DNA of 8,134 nucleotides from Bacillota bacterium (GTDB lineage: Bacteria > Bacillota > Clostridia > DSM-8532): contig JAEYPI010000132.1 in NCBI GenBank assembly GCA_023410885.1, positions 1-8,134 of the forward strand, written 5' to 3'. The translations under genes were made by a program, and so were the position numbers. Under the pieces are notes generated by a model. The model was not told the origin of the DNA, ran no database searches, and saw only the letters and a list, made by a program, of their open reading frames with translations. Numbering within the stretch: the stretch's first letter is position 1; the number at the start of each line of letters is the position of its first letter. This document shows positions 1 through 6,963 of this stretch, piece after piece.

Positions 1-1290
1 CTGTACCAACCGCAGAAAGTCCATCTTCAAGCCATCGGCATTAAGCTGTCCTTCTCCGCTGCCGAAGTAAATCTTTGCAATATATGCGAGATAATTCCGT
101 ATGTTCGGGCTTGTAAAATCAATAAAATAAGCGCCTTCTATGGGATAAGCATATTTCATTCCGCTCACTCCGGTTTTAGATAAAACCCCGAATCTTTGAG
201 CAGCAGTTTCAAATCCATTAATTATATTATCTATAAGTGGGATACACCAAAGCAGAATTTTATGTCCTCTTTCATGCATCAGATCTATAATTTCACGGAG
301 GTTTGAAAAACGGTTTTTATCGGGCAATGGATCCGCACTGTATCTGTGCTGCCAGAAGGCATCTATAACAATTGTAAAGTCTGAGTTTCCAAGGCGCTTT
401 TCAGCATCATCGAGCCACCGCAGGAGCCAATCTGAGTTGAATCCCGGAGAATCCCAGTCATTGTCGGTATACCAGTTATACTGCAGGTCAAGCATTTGAT
501 CCCCGTAGGTACAGACCATCGGTCTCTTCCACCATTCAGGGAGATTTTTATCTTCGATGGGCACATGCTTTATTTTACCTAAAGAAATAAGCTTTTCCCT
601 AAAAAGCGAAACTGATTTCCACTCATCCTCAGGGAAAGTGATAATAATACCAGGAGCTCTATATGAACCACCTGCCTGGATATTTTTATTGCCACAGGGG
701 TTCTCGGCAAGGATCCCAAGATCGCTAGTGAGCTTGAATTCGTAGGAATCAGGAAGATCCGCAAGTCCGAAACCCACCCAGCCATTTTTCCCACCGATAC
801 AGAAATTCAGTGGGGGCGGACTGAAATACCCATCGATTCCACAGTCGGGGAAAATCCTGTAGAAAGTGTTATTTAAACCATCATTGCTTCTCGGAGCGGG
901 AGAAAAATACCTGGTACAGTTCACCATCGCCAGGCCATTTCTTCCATCAGTAAAATATGTAGTAGAATGGATAGAGACAGCCTCATTCATATCCGCCTCA
1001 AAAAAAGCAAGTATGCAATCATCATAAAACCGGAATTTCAATCTTATTGTTCCGATTCCCGGACATATATCCTTCTCCTCTATGACCAGCTCATTTCCAC
1101 CCTGAAGTATAACAGGTTTTACAAAGGAAAATTCACCAACAGAGCAAACGAGTCGCACATTCGCAGATATTCCCATTAAGCGTCCAGTTCTCACCCTGTT
1201 AAGCCTCATGATTCTATCATCATAATTAAAAAGAAATTCATATAGATCAGAGGATCCCAGTAAAATATTATCTTTATTTTGGAATATCAT
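1..1290 (-). CDS. Clan GH-D-type (GH31/GH36-like) alpha-glycosidase, N-terminal 430 residues, runs off left edge
   Basis: The frame is open for 430 codons from ATG 1290-1288 to base 1, with no stop, so the gene continues outside the window. Residues 1-250 look like an N-terminal beta-sandwich. A (beta/alpha)8 barrel appears to start after PEWWKRP (about 251-257). Barrel signs are IDAFWQHR (309-316), where Asp310 fits the substrate-binding Asp of strand 1, then FSNLREIIDLMHERGHKILLW, FIDFTSPNIRNYL (Asp391), and NADGLKMDF near the edge. In GH27/31/36 enzymes the Asp of a (F/L)KxD motif on strand 4 is the nucleophile, here Asp424; the acid/base residue would lie outside. No signal peptide is visible, so it probably acts inside the cell on imported oligosaccharides. 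The start overlaps the stop of the upstream GH123-like gene (ATGA), and a GGAG site lies 8 nt before it, indicating translational coupling. Alpha-glucosidase, alpha-galactosidase and alpha-GalNAc-ase are all possible. Clan call fairly sure; substrate unknown. Confidence 0.8.
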   Translation of the reverse strand, partial: MIFQNKDNILLGSSDLYEFLFNYDDRIMRLNRVRTGRLMGISANVRLVCSVGEFSFVKPVILQGGNELVIEEKDICPGIGTIRLKFRFYDDCILAFFEADMNEAVSIHSTTYFTDGRNGLAMVNCTRYFSPAPRSNDGLNNTFYRIFPDCGIDGYFSPPPLNFCIGGKNGWVGFGLADLPDSYEFKLTSDLGILAENPCGNKNIQAGGSYRAPGIIITFPEDEWKSVSLFREKLISLGKIKHVPIEDKNLPEWWKRPMVCTYGDQMLDLQYNWYTDNDWDSPGFNSDWLLRWLDDAEKRLGNSDFTIVIDAFWQHRYSADPLPDKNRFSNLREIIDLMHERGHKILLWCIPLIDNIINGFETAAQRFGVLSKTGVSGMKYAYPIEGAYFIDFTSPNIRNYLAYIAKIYFGSGEGQLNADGLKMDFLRLVQ

Positions 1291-2840
1291 TTTTTATTCT
1301 CCGTCAGACTATCTATTCTTTCACCTAACTCTATCCTTGCAGTTTCAAGTATATGATAGTCCTGATTCCAGTTGCTCCAGTCTGCTCCTGACCTGCGTGA
1401 GACTTCCAGTGCCCAGTCGCCATAACCCATGTCCTTAAGGATCTGAATATATTCATAGTCCTGTATGCCACCCCTGATAGCCTTTATTCTTATAGATGGT
1501 ACAACTCCATCAATTCCGGCGGGAGCACCGGGATACAAAAGCACTCCTTCACCGTTGAAGTCCATTCCGTCTTCAGTGAAAGTTAACGGGTTATTCCAGG
1601 GATCACTGTTCCAATGGTCTACCTTCCAGTAAAGCAGTCCCGTCAAGCCTAGACTTTGATTTATGAAACCCGGTTGTAGCCTGTAGTTTATTAGGTTATA
1701 ATCAGTCTGCCACTTGGGAGAATAGTCTTCCTGCACACAGCAGTTATAGGACCAGACCTCATCCCCTTTTGCCTGCACTTCGCTTATCCTTTCACTGTCA
1801 TGCTGCACAGGCAATATAACCCAGATATCTACTGCGGATCTGCCTGTTCCTGAACCATCATCATAAAGCTCGGGAACTGGCGCCATTGTGATAAGGTTGT
1901 CAACACCTGCCTCATGCAGGCTTCTGGCCCATGCCTTTATTGGTTCATGAAGTTCCTTTTACTTGCCTACCTCATCTGCTGTATAGTTGTATAATTGTAT
2001 ATCCGGCTGATGCAGGGAAGCTAAAGCCTTTATCTCCTTTACGGGAGGAGGCGGAGGCATAGTTCCATTAAATATGTCGGCTTTACTCCAGAACCCCAGT
2101 CCTGTACAGCTTGCACCGTATGTATCAATCAATCTGCGTTCACAGGATGCAAATTTACCCTTCTCCTCAGGGCTTATTTTCCAGCGTTCACACATTAGCC
2201 TGTGCTTGAACACCTCTTCAACCGCTCCCTTTGTTTGCTGATTCCAGACATTAAAGGAGGACTTCAGGGAAGGTTTTAAAGGCAGTTCAAAATTCCAGAC
2301 TGTAAGCCTTATCTCACCTTTTACACTACCCTGGTCGCTTGTTACCGTATATTCTGCTTTATATAAACCCTTTGCGGCATTCCTTGGTACAAATATATCT
2401 ATCCATATCGGCTGATTTAAACCTTTGTCAAGATCAAACGGTACAGCCTTGAATTGTGCTTCCAACGGTGGCTTTCCGGTTTCTGGGTCAAAGAAGGGAA
2501 TAAGTGCGTCAGGGTACCAGCCCTTTCCACCTACGGCAACCTTATTGCCTCTCTGGTGACTGGGTCTGCTGATATAAAAATAATGTTCCCTGTACAAGGT
2601 AATATTGGATTCAGGAATAATAGCACCATCGTTTCCTGTCAGGCTGGTTATAGAAAAACCTACATTCGTGAGGCCCCCTTCAGGAGCCTTTATTACTACC
2701 TGTAACGCCTCGTATTCACCTTTTGCTGCATACATATCATAATCTGCTGAATCAGGTCGGCATTCCGAATCCCTCCAGACTCTTTCCAGCCCGGAAGCGG
2801 TCCAAACAAGAGGCTTGCAGTAAGACTTCAATTGATTCAT
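1287..2840 (-). pseudogene. GH123/DUF4091-type glycoside hydrolase interrupted by one in-frame TAA stop
   Basis: One continuous frame of 517 sense positions, broken only by TAA at 1961-1959 (codon 294). ATG 2840 is preceded by AAAGGATG. Residues 1-180 form an N-terminal beta-sandwich as in GH123 proteins (YEALQVVIKAP; WIDIFVPRNAAKGLY). The catalytic barrel follows; NYTADEVGK carries an adjacent Asp289-Glu290 that matches the Asp-Glu catalytic pair of GH123. After the stop the same frame continues with KELHEPIKAWARSLHEAGV, then GLLYWKVDHW (401-410) and the DUF4091 hallmark LLYPG...SIRIKAIRGGIQDYEY (about 435-464). Two shorter products are formally possible: 293 residues, and 199 residues from ATG 1886. 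Neither has a complete barrel, and I saw no good Shine-Dalgarno site before 1886. GH123 enzymes are beta-N-acetylgalactosaminidases, but DUF4091 relatives are broader, so the substrate is uncertain. No signal peptide. First gene of a probable operon with the GH-D gene. Confidence 0.85.
1959..1961 (-). other. In-frame ochre stop that splits the GH123-like gene
   Basis: The codons around the lesion read GGC AAG TAA AAG GAA. Frame and protein similarity continue on both sides, so one base change (for example from CAA, GAA, AAA or TCA) explains it. It falls four codons after the presumed catalytic Asp-Glu pair. Confidence 0.85.
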
Positions 2841-2861
2841 CTATATCATCCTTTCATTTAT

Positions 2862-2875
2862 GTTTGGGGACAAAC
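2862..2875 (-). promoter_or_regulatory. Small hairpin in the leader of the GH123-like gene
   Basis: GTTTG-GGGA-CAAAC forms a 5-bp stem with a 4-nt loop, 22 nt upstream of the start codon and between the predicted promoter and the Shine-Dalgarno site. It may be chance or a minor leader structure. Confidence 0.25.
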
Positions 2876-2905
2876 CTGCAATTTTACCTGGCAAGCTTAT
2901 CCCCG

Positions 2906-2914
2906 ATTATAGCA
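2906..2914 (-). promoter_or_regulatory. Extended -10 promoter (TGCTATAAT) for the GH operon
   Basis: On the minus strand TGC-TATAAT is a perfect extended -10 element about 65 nt before the start of the GH123-like gene. No good -35 box sits 17 nt further upstream, which suits an activator-dependent or extended -10 promoter. A 5-bp GC inverted repeat (CCCCG 2901-2905, CGGGG 2921-2925) brackets the element and could be an operator. Transcription would start near 2899. Confidence 0.5.
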
Positions 2915-2967
2915 AGGGAGCGGGGCATTAGTTGTGCTTTTATTGTGTTGAGTGTTTGATAGAAATA

Positions 2968-3357
2968 TTACCTGGACTGCAGGTTATATAGCACCTGTAC
3001 TGCCTGCGCCCTTGAAGAACTACTCAAAGGCATTAGTTTAGAGTCGTCTCCCGTAATAACTCCGGATTCTGTTAAAAGCTTCATTGCGTTCAATGCATAG
3101 TCTGATATGCTGCTTGAATCCTTAAAGTCTTCCAGTCTTTGCACACTTGTATTGACCGGCAATTCCCCAAGCTTTTCCATAACCTTATAGAGAATTACGA
3201 ACATATCCTGCCGGCTTATGAAAGCTTCGGGCTTGAATTTATTATCACCTGTTCCGGATACCAGCCCGAGACTCTTTGCAGCTGAAAGATATGGTGTATA
3301 ATACTTATCTCCCGCATCCGAGAAATTATCGGTCGAAATGGTATCAGCGAAATTAAT
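2968..3357 (-). pseudogene. Orphan C-terminal fragment of an S-layer homology (SLH) domain protein
   Basis: The minus frame is open from just after a TAA at 3360-3358 to the TGA ending at 2968, giving about 129 residues. It holds two SLH modules at the extreme C-terminus. The first runs from NFSDAGDKYYTPYLSAAKSL through GTGDNKFKPEAFISRQDMF. The second, weaker one runs from FKDSSSISDYALNAMKLL through GVITGDDSKLMPL to RAQAVQVLYNLQ. SLH modules anchor secreted proteins to cell-wall polymers and normally occur in threes at the end of a large exported protein. Here there is no signal peptide, no third module and no credible start; ATG 3204 lies inside the first module and lacks a Shine-Dalgarno site. 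The segment is best read as the leftover 3' end of a surface protein gene, possibly a secreted glycanase, whose 5' part was lost or replaced at about 3358. Confidence 0.75.
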
Positions 3358-3490
3358 TTAAGAAATCAAATGAAACTCTTTACAGGGGTAGCCGGAGAAG
3401 AGGTTACGGAATTTGTTTTGACAGGATGGCAAATGCTTTTAAATAAATCGAGAGGAGATAACATATTCTTGTCAGAAGTCATTACACTGC

Positions 3491-3527
3491 CAAATATGGC
3501 CCAATTCAGAACAACCCGCCATATTTG
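3491..3527. repeat. Perfect 10-bp inverted repeat, 17-nt spacer
   Basis: CAAATATGGC at 3491-3500 and its exact reverse complement GCCATATTTG at 3518-3527. No U-tract follows on either strand, so it is not an intrinsic terminator. It may be an operator-like site, an RNA structure or part of a decayed element. Confidence 0.6.
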
Positions 3528-3637
3528 CGGCATGTACCAACTAACGGGAGAGGACGGTATTACGCATTGGAGAACGCGGTATTTTGGTATATGGCCCATA
3601 CGCCCTGCAGCATCCGGACGTAAAATATCCCTTTACA

Positions 3638-3684
3638 GGATGTCGGCGTACAATTAGCGTATCCGCAAATGTACGCCGACATCC
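3638..3684. repeat. Perfect 15-bp inverted repeat with 17-nt loop downstream of the GH109-like gene
   Basis: GGATGTCGGCGTAC-A at 3638-3652 pairs perfectly with T-GTACGCCGACATCC at 3670-3684. A second small GCG/CGC stem (3657-3659, 3664-3666) sits in the loop. It begins 18 nt after the stop of the GH109-like gene. It is GC-rich in an AT-rich setting and would be very stable as RNA, but lacks a following U-run. Likely roles are a factor-assisted terminator, an mRNA 3'-end stabiliser, or a dispersed palindromic repeat. Confidence 0.7.
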
Positions 3685-3702
3685 AAAAGCTAGACAGCCT
3701 CT

Positions 3703-4931
3703 CTATATCTCGTCCAAGCAGTAGAGTCCTTTTGGGGCAGGTTCCCGGCTGATCCATCTGCCGTTGGTGAAGTCGGGAATTGCCATAGGCTGACCACCCA
3801 TAGCGATAGACTGTTCAGAAAGAGCCGTAATACTCATCCATGCCGCCATATCATATACATCAATGGGCGTCTGAACCTGCCTTTTTACACTGTCAAAGAA
3901 GGCCTTAAGCACCAGATAATCCATCCCCCCGTGTCCTGCAGAGCTATCTGGCCTGTAGTCTTTCCAAAGTGGATGGTCATACTGCTCTCTGTATTGTTCA
4001 ACGTTGTTCCACTGTTCCTTCCAGTTAAAATCATATTTATTATGAACGCCATCGATAAACAGGGAATTATTATCCTCCATGAACATGGCTTTTGTTCCCT
4101 GTACGTGAAATCCTCTGGAATAAGCTCGGGGAAGCGTAGTATCCAGTGTCAGCACGATGGTTTCACCATGTGCGCATAAAATGGTTGTCGTCACAACATC
4201 ACCCTGGGCAAAATGGCAATTTGCCAGATCATGCTGCACCCCTTTTTCATTCAGTATGTATTCGTGAAGTCCTCTGGCCTTTGATGCCATGGAGGTCAGG
4301 GATAGCATACGGTTACCGCGGTTGATATTCAGCACTTTTGCAATAGGGCCCAATTCGTGTGTAGGGTAGTTTTCACAGTTGCGATGCATATAATTGACTA
4401 AACGGTAATGACGGTTTTCTCGACCGTCTGTTATTTCACTGCGTAAATCATGGCGGTAGCCTCCCTGGCAGTGAACCACTTCTCCAAAGAGGCCCTTTTT
4501 CACATGTTCAGCACCATTAATTCCTCACGGCCATAGCAGCAATTTTCCAACATCATGCAGGGTACGCCTGTTTCCTCATAAGTCCGTACCAGTTTCCAGC
4601 ATTCATTTAGTGAATAAGCGCCACCAACCTCAGTTGCTACGTATTTGCCTGCTTTCATGGCATCTATGGCTACATTGACATGGTCTGCCCAAGAAGTAGA
4701 TACAATTACAGCCTCAACTTCATCATAGCTCAGCACTTCTCTGTAATCGGCCGTAGAAAACGGAGTGTTCCCGGCAGCTGATTCCACCTCATTTACTGCA
4801 TTCAGCCGTCTGTCTTCATATGTATCGGAAACCGCTGTAACGATGACATCCTCCATACCCAATATGGTTGTGAGCAAGCCACGGCCTCGACCACCAAGAC
4901 CGATTACACCTATTTTCAACTTTTTACTCAT
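3703..4931 (-). pseudogene. GH109-like Gfo/Idh/MocA protein, split by a one-base frameshift
   Basis: ATG 4931 follows a strong GGAGGAAA site. The first frame (143 codons) gives an NAD-binding Rossmann domain with IGVIGLGGRGRG at residues 7-18, EVGG at 101-104, and the LENCCYGREE motif at about 128-137. It stops at TGA 4502-4500. The second frame, from GTG 4503 to the stop at 3703 (266 codons), continues the same protein: VKKGLFGEVVHCQGGYRHDL, the NYPTHELGPIA motif and NINRGNRMLSLTSMAS. One missing G (AAC ATG-GTG AAA read as AAC ATG TGA) restores a 409-residue protein, the usual family length. The LENCCYG and YPTHxLGP motifs resemble GH109, whose NAD-dependent enzymes remove alpha-linked N-acetylgalactosamine; other sugar oxidoreductases share parts of them. 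No signal peptide. It is divergent from the AraC-type gene, which probably controls it. Intact if the shift is a sequence error; otherwise inactive. Confidence 0.8.
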
Positions 4932-4971
4932 GAAATTTCCTCCATATTTATATTATTGTGTAACAACAAGG

Positions 4972-4981
4972 TTCCCGGGAA
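4972..4981. promoter_or_regulatory. Perfect 10-bp palindrome upstream of the GH109-like gene
   Basis: TTCCCGGGAA lies about 40 nt before the start of the GH109-like gene in the divergent intergenic region. It may be a regulator site, but a palindrome this short can arise by chance. A quasi-palindrome, CGGC-CATATAT-GCCG, also lies at 5021-5035. Confidence 0.25.
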
Positions 4982-5001
4982 ATCCCGCCACTATATAAAA
5001 T

Positions 5002-5131
5002 CGCAATATGGAATTTTTTTCGGCCATATATGCCGTCCAAAATCACAAATCTGATTGCTATATTACAAGCATAAACGTATAATCATTATATGGAAATGAA
5101 ATTTATAACCGATTTCCTGCAAAATATTGCG
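5002..5131. promoter_or_regulatory. Candidate AraC-type half-sites CGCAATAT flanking the regulator's promoter
   Basis: CGCAATAT at 5002-5009 recurs as its exact reverse complement ATATTGCG at 5124-5131. One copy lies on each side of the TTGCTA/TATAAT promoter, inside the 244-bp divergent region. AraC-family activators often bind paired half-sites near target and own promoters. The link to this regulator is inferred from position only. Confidence 0.3.
5055..5083 (+). promoter_or_regulatory. Sigma-A promoter of the AraC-type gene
   Basis: TTGCTA at 5055-5060, a 17-nt spacer, and a consensus TATAAT at 5078-5083. Transcription would start near 5090, leaving a leader of about 85 nt. The Shine-Dalgarno site AGGAAGTG is at 5163-5170. 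Confidence 0.7.
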
Positions 5132-5175
5132 CTTTTTGATCCAACATCCGGACTTGACTGACAGGAAGTGAAAAG

Positions 5176-6045
5176 ATGATACAATATAGCGCTGTTATTC
5201 GCGAGATTGATACCAACACAGGCAGTGAAGATACAGAAAACTCTTATTTTATTAACTGTTGCGGCCATATAAAGATTAAAAGTAAAAATATAACAATTAA
5301 AAGAAGGCGTCTGGACTATTACATCATATACCTGGTAAACGGGGCAGGATATTACCATATCGGCGATAAGCCGGAAAGGGTCCCGGGCGGAAACATTATT
5401 GTCTACAAACCCCTTGAAGAACAGAATTATTTCTACTTAGAAAACGATCAAACAGAGCTGTACTGGATACATTTCACCGGTACTTCCGCCTCTCAGCTTC
5501 TCAGGGATTTGGGTCTGGAGGACAGGCATATTTATGAGGTGGGTATACAGACTGAATGTATTCAGCTTTTTGATAAAATCATACATGAGATTCACATAAA
5601 GAATCCCCAATACCATTCCTTTTGCATAAGCTACCTTATTCAGCTTCTGTCAAGGTTTTCTAGGGAATCCCTCCTTCTTGAGAAAAACAGAAGGGCTCTA
5701 AAAAACAAAGATATAGAGGATACCATCAAAAGGATGCAATTGGAATACCAGCAAGATCATTCTATAGGCTACTATGCCGACAGATGCAATTTAAGTATTT
5801 ATCAATTTATAAGAAAATTTAAAAAAATAACCCAAATATCACCGGCTAAATACATTGAGAAAATACGGATAGACCGAAGCCGGGAGCTTCTTTCCGATAC
5901 TGACCTGTCAGTACATGAAATTTCAGACATCATAGGCTTTAATGACCCGTTTTATTTCAGCAAGGTGTTCAAGAAAAATACAGGCTTGAGCCCTCAGCCT
6001 TTTAGGAAGCTAAGGAACAGCAAAATAATTAGAACCCAATACTAG
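5176..6045 (+). CDS. AraC-family transcriptional regulator
   Basis: A 289-residue protein with ATG 5176 placed 5 nt after AGGAAGTG. Residues about 25-160 form the cupin-like sugar-sensing domain of AraC_binding regulators (YYIIYLVNGAGYYHIGDKP; PGGNIIVYKPLEEQNYF; ELYWIHFTG). Residues about 175-285 form the double helix-turn-helix: first YYADRCNLSIYQFIRKFKK...SPAKYI (199-227), then VHEISDIIGFNDPFYFSKVF followed by KKNTGLSPQPFRK (246-278), the AraC/XylS signature. Length and architecture are typical and no lesion is seen. It has its own promoter and is divergent from the GH109-like gene; such regulators usually activate the adjacent sugar-utilisation genes when they bind a sugar. The ligand cannot be read from sequence. 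It is intact although its presumed targets are damaged. Confidence 0.93.
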   Translation: MIQYSAVIREIDTNTGSEDTENSYFINCCGHIKIKSKNITIKRRRLDYYIIYLVNGAGYYHIGDKPERVPGGNIIVYKPLEEQNYFYLENDQTELYWIHFTGTSASQLLRDLGLEDRHIYEVGIQTECIQLFDKIIHEIHIKNPQYHSFCISYLIQLLSRFSRESLLLEKNRRALKNKDIEDTIKRMQLEYQQDHSIGYYADRCNLSIYQFIRKFKKITQISPAKYIEKIRIDRSRELLSDTDLSVHEISDIIGFNDPFYFSKVFKKNTGLSPQPFRKLRNSKIIRTQY

Positions 6046-6075
6046 ACCAGCCCTGCAGAGCAGATAACCAGCCCT
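6046..6075. repeat. Short direct repeat ACCAGCCCT after the regulator
   Basis: ACCAGCCCT occurs at 6046-6054 and again at 6067-6075, immediately after the AraC-type stop codon. No convincing terminator is visible in the 118 bp between the two convergent genes, apart from a weak AAACC/GGTTT pairing further on. The repeat may be chance. Confidence 0.3.
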
Positions 6076-6163
6076 TTTTACTTCGTAATAAAACCCGATT
6101 TTAAAAAGATAGGTTTCAAATTAATCTATTTTATTTTTCTGCTACTCAGTTGCTCGGTTAATT

Positions 6164-6907
6164 CTAAATACCTTGCTGAAAAACAAATTCAGCAACGGTT
6201 TGAGCGGTAACCGTCTGCTGCTGTTCAAAAGTAATGTCTGCTTCCCCGTCGCCTTGTTGTGGCCCGTAGCATCCGAAGCCTGCATGATTACCGCCCTGCA
6301 GAACTATTTCGGTAAAATTCGCAGGTAGATTACTTTTATTATTCTGATAGGATTTTTCGTTCATCACCCCATCTTTACTACCGTATAAACTCAGCACTCT
6401 CATACCGCTGGATGATATATCAGCTGTCGAGTATGACGCCAGCAGAATCAGTCCTTCAACCCTATCACTGTTTTTTGAGGCATAGCTTGCAGCCATGCTT
6501 CCTCCAAGCGAATGTCCCCCTACATACCAGTGCTGAATTTCGGGGTATGCAGAAATATATGCTTCCGCCGCGTTTATATCAAATACCGCCAGATTGAACG
6601 GCATCTCCGGTAGAATACAAAGGATTCCCTTCCGCGCGATTTTGGTCATGAGCGGTTCATAAGCCGTATATTCAACCTTTCCACCCGGATAAAAGATCAG
6701 TGCAGTAGCGGCATTACCTGGATCAATCACGAGTGTTCCGTTTATGTTTGATATATCTACGTTGCCAGCAATGCTAGCTTCCTCAATTGCAATATCGTTA
6801 GCATGATAATAATCTGAGACATATATAAAAAATGAGCAAATAATCATCAACAGAAGCACAATAAAGCATATTACGATTCTTTTTCCTGTTTTCTTTTTTG
6901 TATTCAT
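6164..6907 (-). CDS. Membrane-anchored alpha/beta hydrolase (PF12695-like)
   Basis: A 247-residue protein starting MNTKKKTGKR. I chose ATG 6907 because GGAGTGAGG precedes it closely. The frame is open to GTG 6949, but that has no Shine-Dalgarno site and sits at the likely transcription start. Residues 1-10 are basic and 11-31 are a hydrophobic segment (IVICFIVLLLMIICSFFIYV), so the enzyme is probably held on the outer face of the membrane by a signal anchor. The fold then shows YPGG (73-76, oxyanion region), the nucleophile elbow GGHSLGG with Ser133, an acid in LYGSKDG (Asp179) and the catalytic His208 in GGNHAGFG. The end, GCYGPQQGDGEADI then a Gln-rich helix, resembles a common Bacillota group of uncharacterised hydrolases. 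The substrate is unknown; an ester or small lipid is plausible. It is convergent with the AraC-type gene and seems to be transcribed alone. Confidence 0.88.
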   Translation of the reverse strand: MNTKKKTGKRIVICFIVLLLMIICSFFIYVSDYYHANDIAIEEASIAGNVDISNINGTLVIDPGNAATALIFYPGGKVEYTAYEPLMTKIARKGILCILPEMPFNLAVFDINAAEAYISAYPEIQHWYVGGHSLGGSMAASYASKNSDRVEGLILLASYSTADISSSGMRVLSLYGSKDGVMNEKSYQNNKSNLPANFTEIVLQGGNHAGFGCYGPQQGDGEADITFEQQQTVTAQTVAEFVFQQGI

Positions 6908-6954
6908 AACCTCACTCCGTATACTCACCGTATTCGCATCCAGCATCACAGAAG

Positions 6955-6963
6955 ATTATATCA
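6955..6963 (-). promoter_or_regulatory. Extended -10 promoter (TGATATAAT) of the alpha/beta hydrolase
   Basis: TGA-TATAAT on the minus strand is a TGn-extended -10 box. No strong -35 box is seen. Transcription would begin near 6948, which supports ATG 6907 rather than GTG 6949 as the start of the gene. Confidence 0.55.

Larger units (their letters stand above)
3358..3702. other. Gene-poor segment between the SLH remnant and the GH109-like gene
   Basis: I see no supported gene in these 345 bases. A plus-strand frame of 95 codons (3370-3657) has no Shine-Dalgarno site, resembles no family I know, and ends inside a hairpin. The segment contains two strong inverted repeats (3491-3527 and 3638-3684) and a smaller hairpin, GTAAA/TTTAC, at 3620-3636. 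It may be the far side of the break that truncated the SLH gene, a decayed element, or the 3' untranslated region of the GH109-like gene. Confidence 0.5.

Noticed and set aside
363..794. Two short minus-strand frames that could suggest a broken gene here
   Set aside because: They are out-of-frame shadows; the real frame is open without a stop from 1290 to 1 and encodes the GH-D enzyme.
967..1179. Plus-strand frame of 70 codons
   Set aside because: It lies antisense within the intact GH-D coding frame and has no family resemblance.
1959..1961. Programmed readthrough or recoding of the TAA
   Set aside because: TAA recoding is not expected in these bacteria, no recoding signal is visible, and a point mutation or error is simpler.
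3370..3657. Plus-strand open frame of 95 codons
   Set aside because: No Shine-Dalgarno site, no recognisable family or motif, and it ends inside the 15-bp palindrome.
4496..4506. Programmed -1 frameshifting in the GH109-like gene
   Set aside because: There is no slippery heptamer before the stop (the A-run follows the TGA), and no evident stimulatory hairpin, so an indel is favoured.
5086..5358. Minus-strand frame of 90 codons overlapping the start of the regulator
   Set aside because: It lies antisense to a convincing AraC N-terminus and promoter and has no family resemblance.
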